Source: Streptomyces violens
GTDB taxonomy: Bacteria > Actinomycetota > Actinomycetes > Streptomycetales > Streptomycetaceae
DNA length: 64,000 nucleotides
Direction of reading: 5' to 3'
NCBI RefSeq assembly: GCF_000717745.1
Contig: NZ_JOBH01000009.1
Coordinates: 291,842 to 355,841, forward strand
Shown here one piece after another: positions 52,419 through 61,688 of the stretch. Positions within the stretch are counted from its first letter, which is position 1, and each line of letters opens with the position of its first letter. Both the position numbers and the translations under genes were made by a program. A model generated the notes under the pieces. It made no database searches. It saw nothing but the letters and a program-made list of their open reading frames with translations, and was not told the origin of the DNA.

Positions 52419-53743
52419 TGGACGCCGGCCGCGTGATGGTCCGCCTCGTCCTGCAGGCCGGCCAGGACGGCGGCGGGGTCGCCGCCCCGGGAGAGTGCGC
52501 CGGCGATCTTCTCCTGGAGCGCCGCCCGGACCCGCGGCCAGCTCCGCGTGGCCATCGGCTGGAACTGGACCTTCGGGAGCTGGTCCACGAACGGCCACAA
52601 CGGCCGGTACACGGCGTCCGCGCGCATCTTCTCCGCGGCCGGCACGGTCACCGGCAGGGTGCCCTGCCCGCCCGCGTAGTGCACCGCGTTGTCGGTGCCG
52701 TACAGGAAGTCCAGGAAGGTGCCGATCTGCCGGGCGTGGTGGTGCTGCTTGAAGGCCACCAGCCAGTCCGAGAGCCCGGCGGACGTCGCCGCGCCGCCCG
52801 AGCGCCGGGGGAAGGGGGCCGTTCCGTACGGGACATGGGCCGCCTCGGCCATCGGGATCAGCACCGGGTGGGCGAGGACCATGCCGACCTTGCCGGCGAC
52901 GAAGCCGCGGTACGCCTCGGTGCGGTTGAGCGCGGAGCCCTTGGGGCCGGTCAGGCCCGGGGCGACCAGGCCGTCGCGCACCGCGGTCAGCGCCGCGGTG
53001 TTCTCGGCGGAGTCCAGGGTGTAGCCGCCGCTCATGCCGACGTAGCCGCCGTTGTTGCCGAGCAGCCAGCTCAGCGTCTCGTCCTCGGCGGCCTCCGGGC
53101 CGGTCTGCAGCGCGTACGGCGTCTGCACTCCGGCGTCCTTCAGCGCGGCCGCGGCGCGCTCGATCCCGGCCCACGAAACCGGCGGGCGCTCGATCCCCGC
53201 CCGCTTGAAGAGCTTCTTGTTGTAGAAGAGGCGCGGCGTACTGGCGCTGAAGGGCATCCCGTACTGCACGTGGTGGATCTCGCCCGCCCTGGCCAGCGCG
53301 GGGACGAAGTCGGCCTGGGTGCCGATGGAGAGCGTCTCGTCCGCGCTGTAGAGCTTCCCCTTCGCCACGTACGGGGCGAAGACGCCGGTCTGTGCGATGT
53401 CGGGCGCGTCACCGGCCGCGACCCGCGCGGCGACCGTCTTGTCCAGCCGGTTGTACGGCACCGGGTCCATGTGCACCGCGATCTCCGGGTGCCGCTTCTC
53501 GAAGGCGTCGACGACGCGCTTCCAGTAGTCGGCCGAGGACCGGGCGGTGCGCTTGCCGTAGTCGGCGACCACCAGGTCGAGCGTGACGTCCGCGTCGCCC
53601 GCGGGACCCGCGCCGCCGCACGCGGTGAGCGTCAGCGCCAGCGCGGCGGCCAGCCCGGCCGCCCTGCGGGCGGTGCGCCGCCGGCCCGCCGCGCCTGCCG
53701 TTGCCGAAGGGAAAAAGGGCGCGCGTCGCTGCCGTATGACCAT
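52415..53743 (-). CDS. Orphan extracellular sugar-binding lipoprotein (ABC type)
   Basis: A 442-residue protein from ATG 53743 with GAGGCGG upstream. The basic N-terminus, hydrophobic helix and lipobox LTACG mark a lipoprotein. The rest is a type-1 extracellular solute-binding domain: WKRVVDAFEKRHPEIAVHMDPVPY, DAPDIAQTGVFAPY, PFSASTPRLFYNKKLFKRAG, AWxxGVDG-like TEAYRGFVAGKVGM. Such proteins deliver oligosaccharides to ABC importers, but no permease or ATPase gene adjoins, so it either uses a distant transporter or a shared MsiK-type system. Specificity cannot be inferred. Confidence 0.88.
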   Translation of the reverse strand: MVIRQRRAPFFPSATAGAAGRRRTARRAAGLAAALALTLTACGGAGPAGDADVTLDLVVADYGKRTARSSADYWKRVVDAFEKRHPEIAVHMDPVPYNRLDKTVAARVAAGDAPDIAQTGVFAPYVAKGKLYSADETLSIGTQADFVPALARAGEIHHVQYGMPFSASTPRLFYNKKLFKRAGIERPPVSWAGIERAAAALKDAGVQTPYALQTGPEAAEDETLSWLLGNNGGYVGMSGGYTLDSAENTAALTAVRDGLVAPGLTGPKGSALNRTEAYRGFVAGKVGMVLAHPVLIPMAEAAHVPYGTAPFPRRSGGAATSAGLSDWLVAFKQHHHARQIGTFLDFLYGTDNAVHYAGGQGTLPVTVPAAEKMRADAVYRPLWPFVDQLPKVQFQPMATRSWPRVRAALQEKIAGALSRGGDPAAVLAGLQDEADHHAAGVH

Positions 53744-53851
53744 GTCCGCCTCTGTGCTGAAGTCCCGCTGGCGAGCGGGTGGTTCCCCCGGCCGTACCCT
53801 TCGCCATTCCTGAGCACAGGATCACCTACGGGCGGCGCGGGGGTACGGAAA

Positions 53852-54445
53852 TCAGCCGCCCGCGGTGAACGTGACGACGGCGGCGACGCCGTCAGGGCCC
53901 GCGTCGAGGTCGGCCCCGGTCCCGGCGGGCAGCAGCGCGGCGTCGTACCGGCCGAGCGGTACCGTTTCGGCGCTCCCCGCGGGCGTCAGCAGCACCGCGC
54001 CGGCCACCGCGGCGACCAGTACCGCGCCGTCCGGGTCCGGCGCCGGGCGCACCACGTACCGGCCGCGGGCCATCGCCACCTCGGCGGCGCACCGCCCGTC
54101 GCGCACCATCACGTTGAAGTTGACGACGGGACCGGCGGCGAGCCGGCAGTCCGTGGCGGCGGCACCGGGGAAGGACAGCGGCCGGAACCGCTCGGTGACG
54201 GGGGTCCGTTCTCCGTCGATGGTGAGCTCCATGCCGGCCCCGGCGACCATGGTGAGGATGCGCCGGACTCCGGGCAGCGGGGAGTACGGGCCGTCCCGGT
54301 CCACGCCCGCCAGGCTGACCCGCCAGTCGAAGGCGTCCCAGCCCGCGCCGGGCGGCCCGGCGGCGATCTCCCGGGTCACGCCGCCCCCGTTGCTCCAGGG
54401 GGCGGCGGTGCGTCCGGCGGCCGGCAGCAGTTGTACGCGATCCAT
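53852..54445 (-). CDS. HutD-family protein
   Basis: A 197-residue cupin-like protein with the HutD signature PWSNGGGVTREIA near the start and FDWRVSLAGVDRDGPYSPLPG, LTIDGER, FNVMVRDGR. HutD accompanies histidine-utilisation genes in other bacteria and may bind formylglutamate-like ligands; no hut genes are here. It lies downstream of the oxidoreductase gene; the two overlap by one base (TGATG), indicating translational coupling. Its role with an alcohol dehydrogenase-type enzyme is unclear. Confidence 0.85.
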   Translation of the reverse strand: MDRVQLLPAAGRTAAPWSNGGGVTREIAAGPPGAGWDAFDWRVSLAGVDRDGPYSPLPGVRRILTMVAGAGMELTIDGERTPVTERFRPLSFPGAAATDCRLAAGPVVNFNVMVRDGRCAAEVAMARGRYVVRPAPDPDGAVLVAAVAGAVLLTPAGSAETVPLGRYDAALLPAGTGADLDAGPDGVAAVVTFTAGG

Positions 54446-55407
54446 CAGACGGTCAGCACGACCTTGCCGAAGAGGTCACCCTCCGCCATCTTCGCGAAGC
54501 CCTCGCGGGCCCGGTCCAGCGGCAGTTCGGAGTCGATGACCGGCTTGACGCCCTTGGCTGCGCAGAAGCTGAGCAGGCTCGCCAGCTCCTCCTTGTCGCC
54601 CATGGTCGAGCCGACGACCTTCAGCTCCAGGAAGAAGATGCGGTTCAGCTCGGTCTTCTCGGGGTTGAAGCCGCTGGTGGCGCCGGAGATCACGAGCGTG
54701 CCGCCGGGCTTGAGGGACTTGACGGAGTGCGACCAGGTGGCGGCGCCGACGGTCTCGATCACCGCGTCGACCCGCTGCGGCAGCCGCTCGCCGGTCGCGA
54801 AGGCGCCCTCGGCGCCCAGGTCCAGCGCCCGCTTGCGCTTGGCCTCGTCCCGGCTGGTGGCGAAGACCCGCAGGCCGGCCGCGGCGCCGAGCACGATCGC
54901 CGCGGTGGCCACGCCGCCGCCCGCGCCCTGGACCAGTACCGAGTCGCCGGGCCGCACGCCGGCGTTGGTGAAGAGCATCCGGTACGCGGTCAGCCAGGCG
55001 GTCGGCAGACAGGCGGCCTCGGCGAAGGTGAGCTCCTTCGGCTTGGGCAGCACGTTCCACGTGGGGACGGCGACCTGCTCGGCGAAGGTGCCCTGGTACC
55101 GCTCGGTGAGGATGGAGCGCGGCTCCCCGGGGCCGACGCCGTGGCCGGTCTGGCCGATCACGGAGTGCAGGACGACCTCGTTGCCGTCCGCGTCGATACC
55201 GGCCGCGTCGCAGCCGAGGATCATCGGGAGGGCTTCTTCGCCGAGTCCCACCCCGCGCAGCGACCAGAGGTCGTGGTGGTTGAGGGAGGCGGCCTTGACG
55301 TTGACGGTCGTCCAGCCCGGGCGGACCTCGGGAGCCGGGCGCTCGCCCAACTCCAGTCCGGCGAGCGGATCGTCACGGTCGATTCGGGCGGCGTAGGCAG
55401 CGAACAT
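54445..55407 (-). CDS. Zinc-type alcohol dehydrogenase-like (MDR) oxidoreductase
   Basis: ATG 55407 starts a 320-residue medium-chain dehydrogenase/reductase; longer in-frame starts give unrelated N-termini. SLNHHDLWSLRG, PMILGCDAAGID (GHE motif altered to GCD) and the NADPH-binding VLVQGAGGGVATAAI are visible. The catalytic zinc Cys/His ligands of true alcohol dehydrogenases are incomplete (GCD rather than GHE), pointing to the quinone-reductase-like zinc-independent branch. The HutD gene follows with one-base overlap. The substrate is unknown. Confidence 0.85.
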   Translation of the reverse strand: MFAAYAARIDRDDPLAGLELGERPAPEVRPGWTTVNVKAASLNHHDLWSLRGVGLGEEALPMILGCDAAGIDADGNEVVLHSVIGQTGHGVGPGEPRSILTERYQGTFAEQVAVPTWNVLPKPKELTFAEAACLPTAWLTAYRMLFTNAGVRPGDSVLVQGAGGGVATAAIVLGAAAGLRVFATSRDEAKRKRALDLGAEGAFATGERLPQRVDAVIETVGAATWSHSVKSLKPGGTLVISGATSGFNPEKTELNRIFFLELKVVGSTMGDKEELASLLSFCAAKGVKPVIDSELPLDRAREGFAKMAEGDLFGKVVLTV

Positions 55408-55472
55408 GATCCCAACGTAGGCCGGGGAGTGCGGTAGCGGAACCACGACGCGGTGTGACATGCGCCCCGACA

Positions 55473-55593
55473 GGGGCGCGGGGAACTGCGCGAGCAACCC
55501 CCACGGCGCCGCGGCCGGGCCAAGAGCTCGGGACCTTCCCACGGTGGCCCGCTGCGGCAACATCGTGGCCGGTCGCGCAGTTCCCCGCGCCCC
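55473..55593. repeat. 21-bp perfect inverted repeat of a common Streptomyces intergenic type
   Basis: Arms 55473-55493 (GGGGCGCGGGGAACTGCGCG plus A) and 55573-55593 are exact reverse complements, with a 79-base spacer lacking a gene. The arm sequence is one I recall scattered through Streptomyces intergenic regions, so this may be a palindromic, MITE-like or structural RNA repeat. A possible bidirectional terminator role is not excluded. Confidence 0.75.
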
Positions 55594-55601
55594 TTACGGG
55601 G

Positions 55602-55635
55602 CCGGGCCCGCTCCCCCAGAGGGAAGCGGGCCCGG
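55602..55635. terminator. Terminator downstream of malic enzyme
   Basis: An 11-bp perfect stem (55602-55612 with 55625-55635), 21 bases past the malic enzyme stop. Confidence 0.75.
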
Positions 55636-55655
55636 ACCACAGGCGGCAAGCCGCG

Positions 55656-56858
55656 TCAGCGGCGAGCCACGCCCTCCGCACGGGCGGCCGCGGCCACCGC
55701 GGCCGTCACCGCCGGGGCGACCCGCTCGTCGAACGGCGAGGGGATGACCTTGTCGGCGCTGAGCTCGTCGGCCACCACCGCGGCGAGCGCCTCCGCCGCG
55801 GCGAGCTTCATGCCCTCGGTGATCTTCGAGGCACGCACCTGGAGGGCGCCCGCGAAGATGCCCGGGAAGGCGAGCACGTTGTTGATCTGGTTCGGGTAGT
55901 CGCTGCGCCCGGTGGCCACGACCGCGGCGTACTTGTGCGCCACGTCCGGGTGGATCTCCGGGTTCGGGTTGGCCATCGCGAAGATCAGCGAGTCCTTCGC
56001 CATCTTCGCCACCGCCTCCTCCGGGACCGTGCCGCCGGAGACTCCGATGAACACGTCCGCGCCTTCCAGCGCGGATTCCAGGGAGCCGGTGAGGCCGCCC
56101 TTGTTCGTGAAGCCGGCCAGCTCGCGCTTGACGTCCGTCAGGTCCTCGCGGTCCGCGGAGACGATGCCCTTGCGGTCGCACACCGCGACATCCCCGATGC
56201 CCGCCTCGATGAGGATCTTGGCGATGGCGACGCCCGCCGCACCGGCGCCCGAGATGACCGCGCGCAGCTGCCCCAGCGCGCGGTCGGTGAGCTTGGCTGC
56301 GTTGCGCAGCGCGGCCAGCGTGACCACGGCGGTGCCGTGCTGGTCGTCATGGAAGATCGGGATGTCCAGCTTCTCCTGAAGCCGACGCTCGATCTCGAAG
56401 CAACGCGGCGCGGAGATGTCCTCCAGGTTCACGCCTCCGAAGGAGGGCGCGAGCCGCACGACCGTGTCGACGATCTCGTCGGTGTCCGTGGTGGCGAGCG
56501 CGATCGGCACCGCGTCGACTCCGCCGAACTGCTTGAAGAGGATGGCCTTGCCCTCCATCACCGGGAGGGACGCCTCCGGGCCGATGTCGCCCAGGCCCAG
56601 CACCGCGGTGCCGTCCGTGACCACGGCGACGACCTGGGACTTCCAGGTGTAGTCGTGGACGAGCTCGGGCTTCTCGGCGATGGCGCTGCACACCTTGGCG
56701 ACGCCGGGCGTGTACGCCAGGGACAGGTCGTCCCGGTCGCGCACCGGCACCGTCGCCTGGACGGCCATCTTGCCGCCGCGGTGGAGCGCGAAGGCCGGAT
56801 CGAAGGGCTCTTCGTCCGTATTGCTGTCGCTGCGAGGATTGACGATCTCCGCTGCCAC
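55656..56858 (-). CDS. Malic enzyme (oxaloacetate-decarboxylating)
   Basis: GTG 56858 with AAGGGG upstream gives 400 residues; longer in-frame starts run into unrelated sequence. It is a short bacterial malic enzyme without the phosphotransacetylase domain: LAYTPGVAKVC, VTDGTAVLGLGDIG, FGGVNLEDISAPRCFEIE, IFHDDQHGTA and nucleotide-binding SGAGAAGVAIAKIL, with ANPNPEI later. It converts malate to pyruvate and CO2, making NADPH or NADH for anaplerosis and lipid or polyketide supply. The GAGAAG loop does not settle which cofactor; synteny with S. coelicolor (from memory) favours NADP. Confidence 0.92.
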   Translation of the reverse strand: MAAEIVNPRSDSNTDEEPFDPAFALHRGGKMAVQATVPVRDRDDLSLAYTPGVAKVCSAIAEKPELVHDYTWKSQVVAVVTDGTAVLGLGDIGPEASLPVMEGKAILFKQFGGVDAVPIALATTDTDEIVDTVVRLAPSFGGVNLEDISAPRCFEIERRLQEKLDIPIFHDDQHGTAVVTLAALRNAAKLTDRALGQLRAVISGAGAAGVAIAKILIEAGIGDVAVCDRKGIVSADREDLTDVKRELAGFTNKGGLTGSLESALEGADVFIGVSGGTVPEEAVAKMAKDSLIFAMANPNPEIHPDVAHKYAAVVATGRSDYPNQINNVLAFPGIFAGALQVRASKITEGMKLAAAEALAAVVADELSADKVIPSPFDERVAPAVTAAVAAAARAEGVARR

Positions 56859-57397
56859 TGTTCTGACCCCTTTGTCGTAAATCAGTTGAGGGTGACCGCT
56901 CCCTGGTTGCAGAGCGGGCGGGCACCGCGTCCGGTCCCTGCGCCGCGGATGGCCGCCGCGCGGGGGGAGGTACGGACGCCGGGCGCGCCGCACACGCGCC
57001 CTGAGCCCCGGATGAGGGGTGTAACGACCCTTTGTACCCGACGGGCGTGCACCCCGACGAGTCAGATTGGTTACCCTCGCGTACGCAATTCCGACAATAA
57101 CCGCGAACTCCTCGAAAAGCCGGACGCGTGGATCATCTTCCGTCCACATACCGAGACTTCGGGTCCATGCCGCCTCCGCAGCGGTCCGAGCGTGCCCGCT
57201 ATACACCGCTGACCAGCTTCGCCACGTCCGTTATGCGATTTTGACCTCTTCAGCAGTCCGAATAACGGAGTCCGGATGGCAAGATTCCGTGACCGAACGA
57301 GGTCGCGATGCCCGATGGTGTGTGCCCGGCCCCGCCCGGCCGGCTCCCCCGCCCCGCCCCCAGCCGGCTGAATCCGTTCCGCAGCAGGAGGAAACGC
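56859..57397. other. Divergent intergenic region, malic enzyme / amino-acid ABC operon
   Basis: A 539-base stretch without a credible gene. It contains TTGACC at 57241-57246, a likely -35 with TAACGG as -10, bracketed by the perfect inverted repeat TCCGTTAT (57227-57234) and ATAACGGA (57262-57269). The AGGAGG ribosome binding site at 57387-57392 belongs to the binding-protein gene. Nothing else recognisable. Confidence 0.5.
57227..57269 (+). promoter_or_regulatory. Inverted repeat around the candidate promoter of the ABC operon
   Basis: TCCGTTAT and ATAACGGA, perfect 8-base arms, 27 bases apart and flanking TTGACC. It could be an operator for an amino-acid-responsive regulator. No GlnR-type box was seen. 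Confidence 0.45.
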
Positions 57398-58366
57398 ATG
57401 ACCGCAAGTATCCGTCGTCGCCCGGCCTCCGGCAGGTCCCGCACGGCCGCCGGCGCAGCGACAGCGGTCGTGGCCGCCCTCCTGCTCAGCGGCTGCGGCG
57501 ACCAGACGGACGCCGCCATCGCCAAGCGCGAGGCCGCGAAGACCCGCAACGTGCACGCCCCGCTCTTCAAGAAGCTCCCCAAGGCCGTCCAGGACAAGGG
57601 CTTCCTCCAGGTCGGCTCGGACGCGACGTACAAGCCGGTGGAATTCCGGAAGAACGGCGCGATCGTGGGCATCGACCCCGACCTCGCCGCCGCCATGAGC
57701 AAGCAGCTGGGCGTCAAGCTCAACTTCAACAACGCCACCTTCGACACCCTCATGGGCGGCCTGAAGTCCAAGCGGTACGACATCGCCATGTCGGCCATGA
57801 CGGACACCAAGGAGCGCCAGGAGGGCATCGACTCCACCACCGGCAAGAAGATCGGCGAGGGCGTCGACTTCGTCGACTACTTCAACGCCGGCGTCTCGCT
57901 CTACGTCCAGAAGGGCAAGAGCGACACCGTCTCGGACTGGGCCGACCTGTGCGGCAAGTCCATCGCCGTACAGCGCGGCACCGTCTCGCACGACTACGCC
58001 AAGGACCAGGCGGAGAAGTGCAAGAAGGACGGCGAGGAGACGATCTCCATCGAGGCGTTCGACAACGACTCCGAGGCCCAGACCCGGCTGCGCACCGCCG
58101 GCGTGGACGCGGTCTCCAGCGACTACCCGGTCGCCGCGTACGCCGTGAAGACCTCCGGCGGCGGCAAGGACTTCGAGGTCGTCGGCGACCAGGTCGAGGC
58201 CGCCCCGTACGGCATCGCCGTCCCCAAGGGCCAGGAGCAGCTGCGCGACGCCCTCAAGGCCGCGCTGGAGGCGACGATCAAGAACGGGGACTACGCCAAG
58301 ATCCTCGAGAAGTGGCAGGTCAAGGACGCGGGGGTCAAGGAAGTGAAGCTCAACGGCGGCGCGTAG
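57398..58366 (+). CDS. Polar amino-acid ABC transporter, substrate-binding lipoprotein
   Basis: ATG 57398 with AGGAGG upstream; 322 residues. Signal region with lipobox LLSGC, then a family-3 solute-binding domain: [72 protein letters not shown] and [11 protein letters not shown]. This fold binds glutamate, glutamine, arginine or similar. It is the first of three co-directional genes for a complete importer (permease and ATPase follow). S. coelicolor has a similar trio (from memory). The exact ligand is not determinable by eye. Confidence 0.92.
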   Translation: MTASIRRRPASGRSRTAAGAATAVVAALLLSGCGDQTDAAIAKREAAKTRNVHAPLFKKLPKAVQDKGFLQVGSDATYKPVEFRKNGAIVGIDPDLAAAMSKQLGVKLNFNNATFDTLMGGLKSKRYDIAMSAMTDTKERQEGIDSTTGKKIGEGVDFVDYFNAGVSLYVQKGKSDTVSDWADLCGKSIAVQRGTVSHDYAKDQAEKCKKDGEETISIEAFDNDSEAQTRLRTAGVDAVSSDYPVAAYAVKTSGGGKDFEVVGDQVEAAPYGIAVPKGQEQLRDALKAALEATIKNGDYAKILEKWQVKDAGVKEVKLNGGA

Positions 58367-58423
58367 CCGCGCACCGCCCCTTCCCGCCCGCCGAACTCCG
58401 CCGAACCCCGAAAGGCAACACCC

Positions 58424-59368
58424 GTGTCTGTCGACGTCGACAAGGCGGCCAGGCCGCCGCAGGACGCTCCCCCGCCGCTGCCCGAGCCGATCAAGGCCGT
58501 GCCCGTCCGCCATTACGGCCGCTGGGTCGCCGCCCTGCTGGTCATAGCCGTGCTCGCGCTCCTCGTCCGGGCGTTCGCGACCGGCAACGTCAACTGGGAC
58601 GCGATCCCCGACTACCTCTTCAACTCCGACATCCTGCGCGGTCTGCGCAACACCCTCCTGATCACCGTGCTGTCCATGGTGATCGGCGTGGTGCTCGGCG
58701 TGATCCTCGCCGTGATGCGCCAGTCCAAGAACCCGGTGACCTCGACCGTCGCGTGGTTCTACATCTGGTTCTTCCGCGGCACGCCGGTCTACGTCCAGCT
58801 CTTCCTCTGGTTCAACCTGGGCCTCGTCTTCCAGTACATCGACATCATGCCGATCTACAAGGACGAGTGGTCGGACTTCATGACCCCGTTCCTGTGCGCG
58901 CTGCTCGGCCTCGGCCTGAACGAGGCCGCGTACATGGCGGAGATCTGCCGCGCCGGCCTGACCGCCGTCGACGAGGGCCAGACCGAGGCCGCGCACGCGC
59001 TCGGCATGAGCCACGGCAAGACCCTGCGCCGGATCGTCGTGCCCCAGGCGATGCGCGTCATCGTGCCGCCGACCGGCAACGAGGTCATCAACATGCTCAA
59101 GACCTCCTCGCTGGTGATCGCGGTCCAGTACTACGACCTGCTGCAGTCCGCGCAGAACGTCGGCCGCGACTCCGGCGTCGTCGTCGAGATGCTGATCCTC
59201 GCCGCCGTCTGGTACCTCGTCGCCACCAGCGTGCTCAGCGTCGGCCAGTACTACCTGGAGCGCCACTACGCCCGCGGCTCCAGCCGCCAGCTCCCGCTCA
59301 CCCCGCTGCAGAAGGCCAAGGCCAAGCTGTCCGGCGGCTTCAACCGTTCTGCTGCCGGAGGTGCCTGA
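58424..59368 (+). CDS. Polar amino-acid ABC transporter, permease (HisM type)
   Basis: GTG start with AAAGG upstream; 314 residues. A cytoplasmic Pro-rich start is followed by about six membrane helices. The HisM/GlnP region has [28 protein letters not shown] and the EAA loop [24 protein letters not shown] that contacts the ATPase, ending [27 protein letters not shown] single permease in the operon implies it functions as a homodimer. Its stop and the ATPase start share one base (TGATG). Confidence 0.95.
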   Translation: MSVDVDKAARPPQDAPPPLPEPIKAVPVRHYGRWVAALLVIAVLALLVRAFATGNVNWDAIPDYLFNSDILRGLRNTLLITVLSMVIGVVLGVILAVMRQSKNPVTSTVAWFYIWFFRGTPVYVQLFLWFNLGLVFQYIDIMPIYKDEWSDFMTPFLCALLGLGLNEAAYMAEICRAGLTAVDEGQTEAAHALGMSHGKTLRRIVVPQAMRVIVPPTGNEVINMLKTSSLVIAVQYYDLLQSAQNVGRDSGVVVEMLILAAVWYLVATSVLSVGQYYLERHYARGSSRQLPLTPLQKAKAKLSGGFNRSAAGGA

Positions 59369-60150
59369 TGACGGACAAGAACAACAAGGCCGTCCCCATG
59401 GTCAAGGCCGAGGGCGTCCACAAGTCCTTCGGCGCCGCACACATCCTCAAGGGCATCGACCTGGAGGTCGCGCCCAAGGAGGTCTTCTGCCTGATCGGCC
59501 CGTCCGGCTCCGGCAAGTCGACCTTCCTGCGCTGCATCAACCACCTGGAGAAGATCAACGCCGGCCGGCTCTCGGTCGACGGCGAGCTGGTCGGCTACCG
59601 CGAGCACAACGGCAAGCTGTACGAGCTGCGCGACCGGGAGGTCGCGGCCCGCCGCCGCGACATCGGCATGGTCTTCCAGCGCTTCAACCTCTTCCCGCAC
59701 ATGACCGCGGTGGAGAACGTCATGGAGGCGCCCGTCCAGGTCAAGGGCGAGTCCAAGGCGTCGGCCCGCGAGCGTGCCCTGAAGCTGCTGGACCGCGTCG
59801 GCCTGAAGGACAAGGCCGGGAACTACCCGTCCCAGCTCTCCGGCGGCCAGCAGCAGCGCGTGGCGATCGCCCGCGCGCTCGCCATGGAGCCCAAGCTGAT
59901 GCTCTTCGACGAGCCGACCTCGGCCCTCGACCCGGAGCTGGTCGGCGACGTCCTGGACGTCATGAAGGACCTGGCCGCGGACGGCATGACCATGGTCGTG
60001 GTCACCCACGAGATGGGCTTCGCCCGGGAGGTCGGCGACTCGCTGGTCTTCATGGACGACGGCGTGGTCGTCGAGTCCGGCCACCCGCGCGACGTCCTGA
60101 CCAAGCCGCAGCACGAGCGCACGAAGTCGTTCCTGTCGAAGGTGCTCTGA
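59368..60150 (+). CDS. Polar amino-acid ABC transporter, ATP-binding protein (GlnQ type)
   Basis: A 260-residue ABC ATPase with Walker [29 protein letters not shown] (Q-loop and GlnQ family stretch), signature LSGGQQQR, Walker [14 protein letters not shown] and switch VTHEMGFA. It energises the upstream binding protein/permease. Last gene of the operon, followed by a strong hairpin. Confidence 0.96.
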   Translation: MTDKNNKAVPMVKAEGVHKSFGAAHILKGIDLEVAPKEVFCLIGPSGSGKSTFLRCINHLEKINAGRLSVDGELVGYREHNGKLYELRDREVAARRRDIGMVFQRFNLFPHMTAVENVMEAPVQVKGESKASARERALKLLDRVGLKDKAGNYPSQLSGGQQQRVAIARALAMEPKLMLFDEPTSALDPELVGDVLDVMKDLAADGMTMVVVTHEMGFAREVGDSLVFMDDGVVVESGHPRDVLTKPQHERTKSFLSKVL

Positions 60151-60172
60151 GCACGCGGTACGAGAGCAGTAG

Positions 60173-60215
60173 GAGAAGGGGCGGTACGGGCCACCGGCCG
60201 GTACCGCCCCTTCTC
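60173..60215. terminator. Bidirectional terminator, ABC operon / methyltransferase
   Basis: A 15-bp perfect stem (60173-60187 with 60201-60215) between convergent genes. Confidence 0.85.
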
Positions 60216-60227
60216 GCGCATTTGGGC

Positions 60228-60989
60228 CTACTTGAGCCCCAGCACCATCGCGTCCGAAGGCGAGGCCCAGACCGTGCGGGCCTCGGCGAAGCCGGCGTCC
60301 CTGAGCGTCTGCGCGTGCCACGCCGCCGAGGGTGTCTCCCCTTCGGCGTGCTCACCGTAGATCTCGAACCGCTCGGCGGTCGGCCCGGCCAGCACCGGGT
60401 CGGCGGCCGCGAGCTCCCACCATGCCTTCCAGTCCACCGCGCCGGCCGCCTTGGCCGCGTCCATGCGGGCGTGCCGCTGCGCCCGGTCGGCGGCGTTCAG
60501 CCGGGGCGTGGACGGGTCCGGCATGTGGTCGGCGTTCAGGAAGACGCCGCCCTCCCGGACCAGGCCCGCCAGCTGCCCGTACAGCACGCTCAGCTCATCA
60601 CTGTGCAGCCAGTGCAGCGCGGTGGCGGTCAGTACCGCGTCATACGTCTCGTACGGCAGCTTCGCCGGCCACGCCGGGTCCTTCAGGTCGGCCCGGACGA
60701 ACTCCACCCGCCGCTCGTCCGCGAAGTATCCCTCCGCGATGGCCAGCAGCGCAGGGTCCAGGTCGACGCCCGTGCTGAGCGCACCCGGCAGCCGCTTCAG
60801 CAGCCGGTCGGTGATACTGCCGGTGCCGCACGCGAGGTCCAGGACGCGCGGCTCGGGGCCCACCACGGCCTCGACCATGTCCAACATCACCCGGAACCGC
60901 TCCTCGCGGTCCGGCAGGTACCACTCCTGCTGCCGGTCCCAACTGTCCTGCCACGCCTGCCAGTCCGTCTGTGCCACGGCCTCGGTCAC
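60228..60989 (-). CDS. Class I SAM-dependent methyltransferase
   Basis: GTG 60989 with GGGAGGGG upstream; 253 residues. SAM-binding motif I is VLDLACGTGSITDRLL, with acidic VDLDPALLAIAE (motif II) and the downstream YDAVLTATALHWL typical of the trans-aconitate/UbiE-like group. The substrate is unknown. The gene is divergent from the CGNR zinc-finger regulator 90 bases away, a plausible regulatory pairing. Confidence 0.88.
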   Translation of the reverse strand: MTEAVAQTDWQAWQDSWDRQQEWYLPDREERFRVMLDMVEAVVGPEPRVLDLACGTGSITDRLLKRLPGALSTGVDLDPALLAIAEGYFADERRVEFVRADLKDPAWPAKLPYETYDAVLTATALHWLHSDELSVLYGQLAGLVREGGVFLNADHMPDPSTPRLNAADRAQRHARMDAAKAAGAVDWKAWWELAAADPVLAGPTAERFEIYGEHAEGETPSAAWHAQTLRDAGFAEARTVWASPSDAMVLGLK

Positions 60990-61079
60990 CGGAACCCCTC
61001 CCGCCTGTAATACCCTCGAACAGACAACGCCCATTACGGGTAGGTACGCAGACTAACCCGCGCCCGGTAAGGACTACAA

Positions 61080-61688
61080 GTGGAACTGGCCTATTACTCG
61101 GACTATGCCGTGCGGCTGGTCAACAGCGAACAGCCGGAGCGCGGCACCGACACCCTGACGTCGGTCGAGGCCGTCCGCGCCCTCTTCGGCCCCGCCCAGC
61201 ACACCGCCCGGCGGGCCACGGAGGCCGACGTGACCCGGCTGCGCGCCGTACGGACCCGGCTGCGCGCGATCTTCGAGGCGGCCGCCGCCGGCGACGAGGT
61301 ACTGGCCGTCGACCTCCTCAACGCCCTCCTCATGGAATTCCCGGTCAGCCCGCAGATCTCCGGGCACGAGACGCGGGACGCCGACGGCCGCCCCGACTGG
61401 CACCTGCACATCGCGGACCACGCCGCCAACGCCACCGCCGGCTACACGGCCACCGCCTGCATGGGCCTGGCCGTCCACCTCACCGAACTGGGCGTGGACC
61501 GCCTCGGCAGCTGCCAGGCGGCGCCGTGCCGCAACGTCTACCTGGACACCTCGACCAACCGCTCCCGCCGCTACTGCTCCGACCGCTGCGCCACCCGCGC
61601 CAACGTCGCGGCCTACCGCGCCCGCAAGCGCCAGGAATCGGCCCGCGGCCGTACCGAGCCGGAGGGCCCGGAAGGCGCCGGCGCCTAA
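61080..61688 (+). CDS. CGNR zinc-finger (ABATE-domain) regulator
   Basis: A 202-residue protein from a GTG with AAGGA upstream. The N-terminal ABATE-like part (YYSDYAVRLVNSE, LLNALLMEFPVSPQI) probably binds a ligand or partner. The C-terminal CGNR zinc finger (about 145-185) shows LGSCQAAPCRNVYLDTSTNRSRRYCSDRCATRANVAAYRARK; the CGNR tetrapeptide is here CRNV, but the four Cys are intact. These are one-component DNA-binding regulators. Its 3' end overlaps by four bases the convergent peptidase gene (CTAA). Confidence 0.88.
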   Translation: MELAYYSDYAVRLVNSEQPERGTDTLTSVEAVRALFGPAQHTARRATEADVTRLRAVRTRLRAIFEAAAAGDEVLAVDLLNALLMEFPVSPQISGHETRDADGRPDWHLHIADHAANATAGYTATACMGLAVHLTELGVDRLGSCQAAPCRNVYLDTSTNRSRRYCSDRCATRANVAAYRARKRQESARGRTEPEGPEGAGA

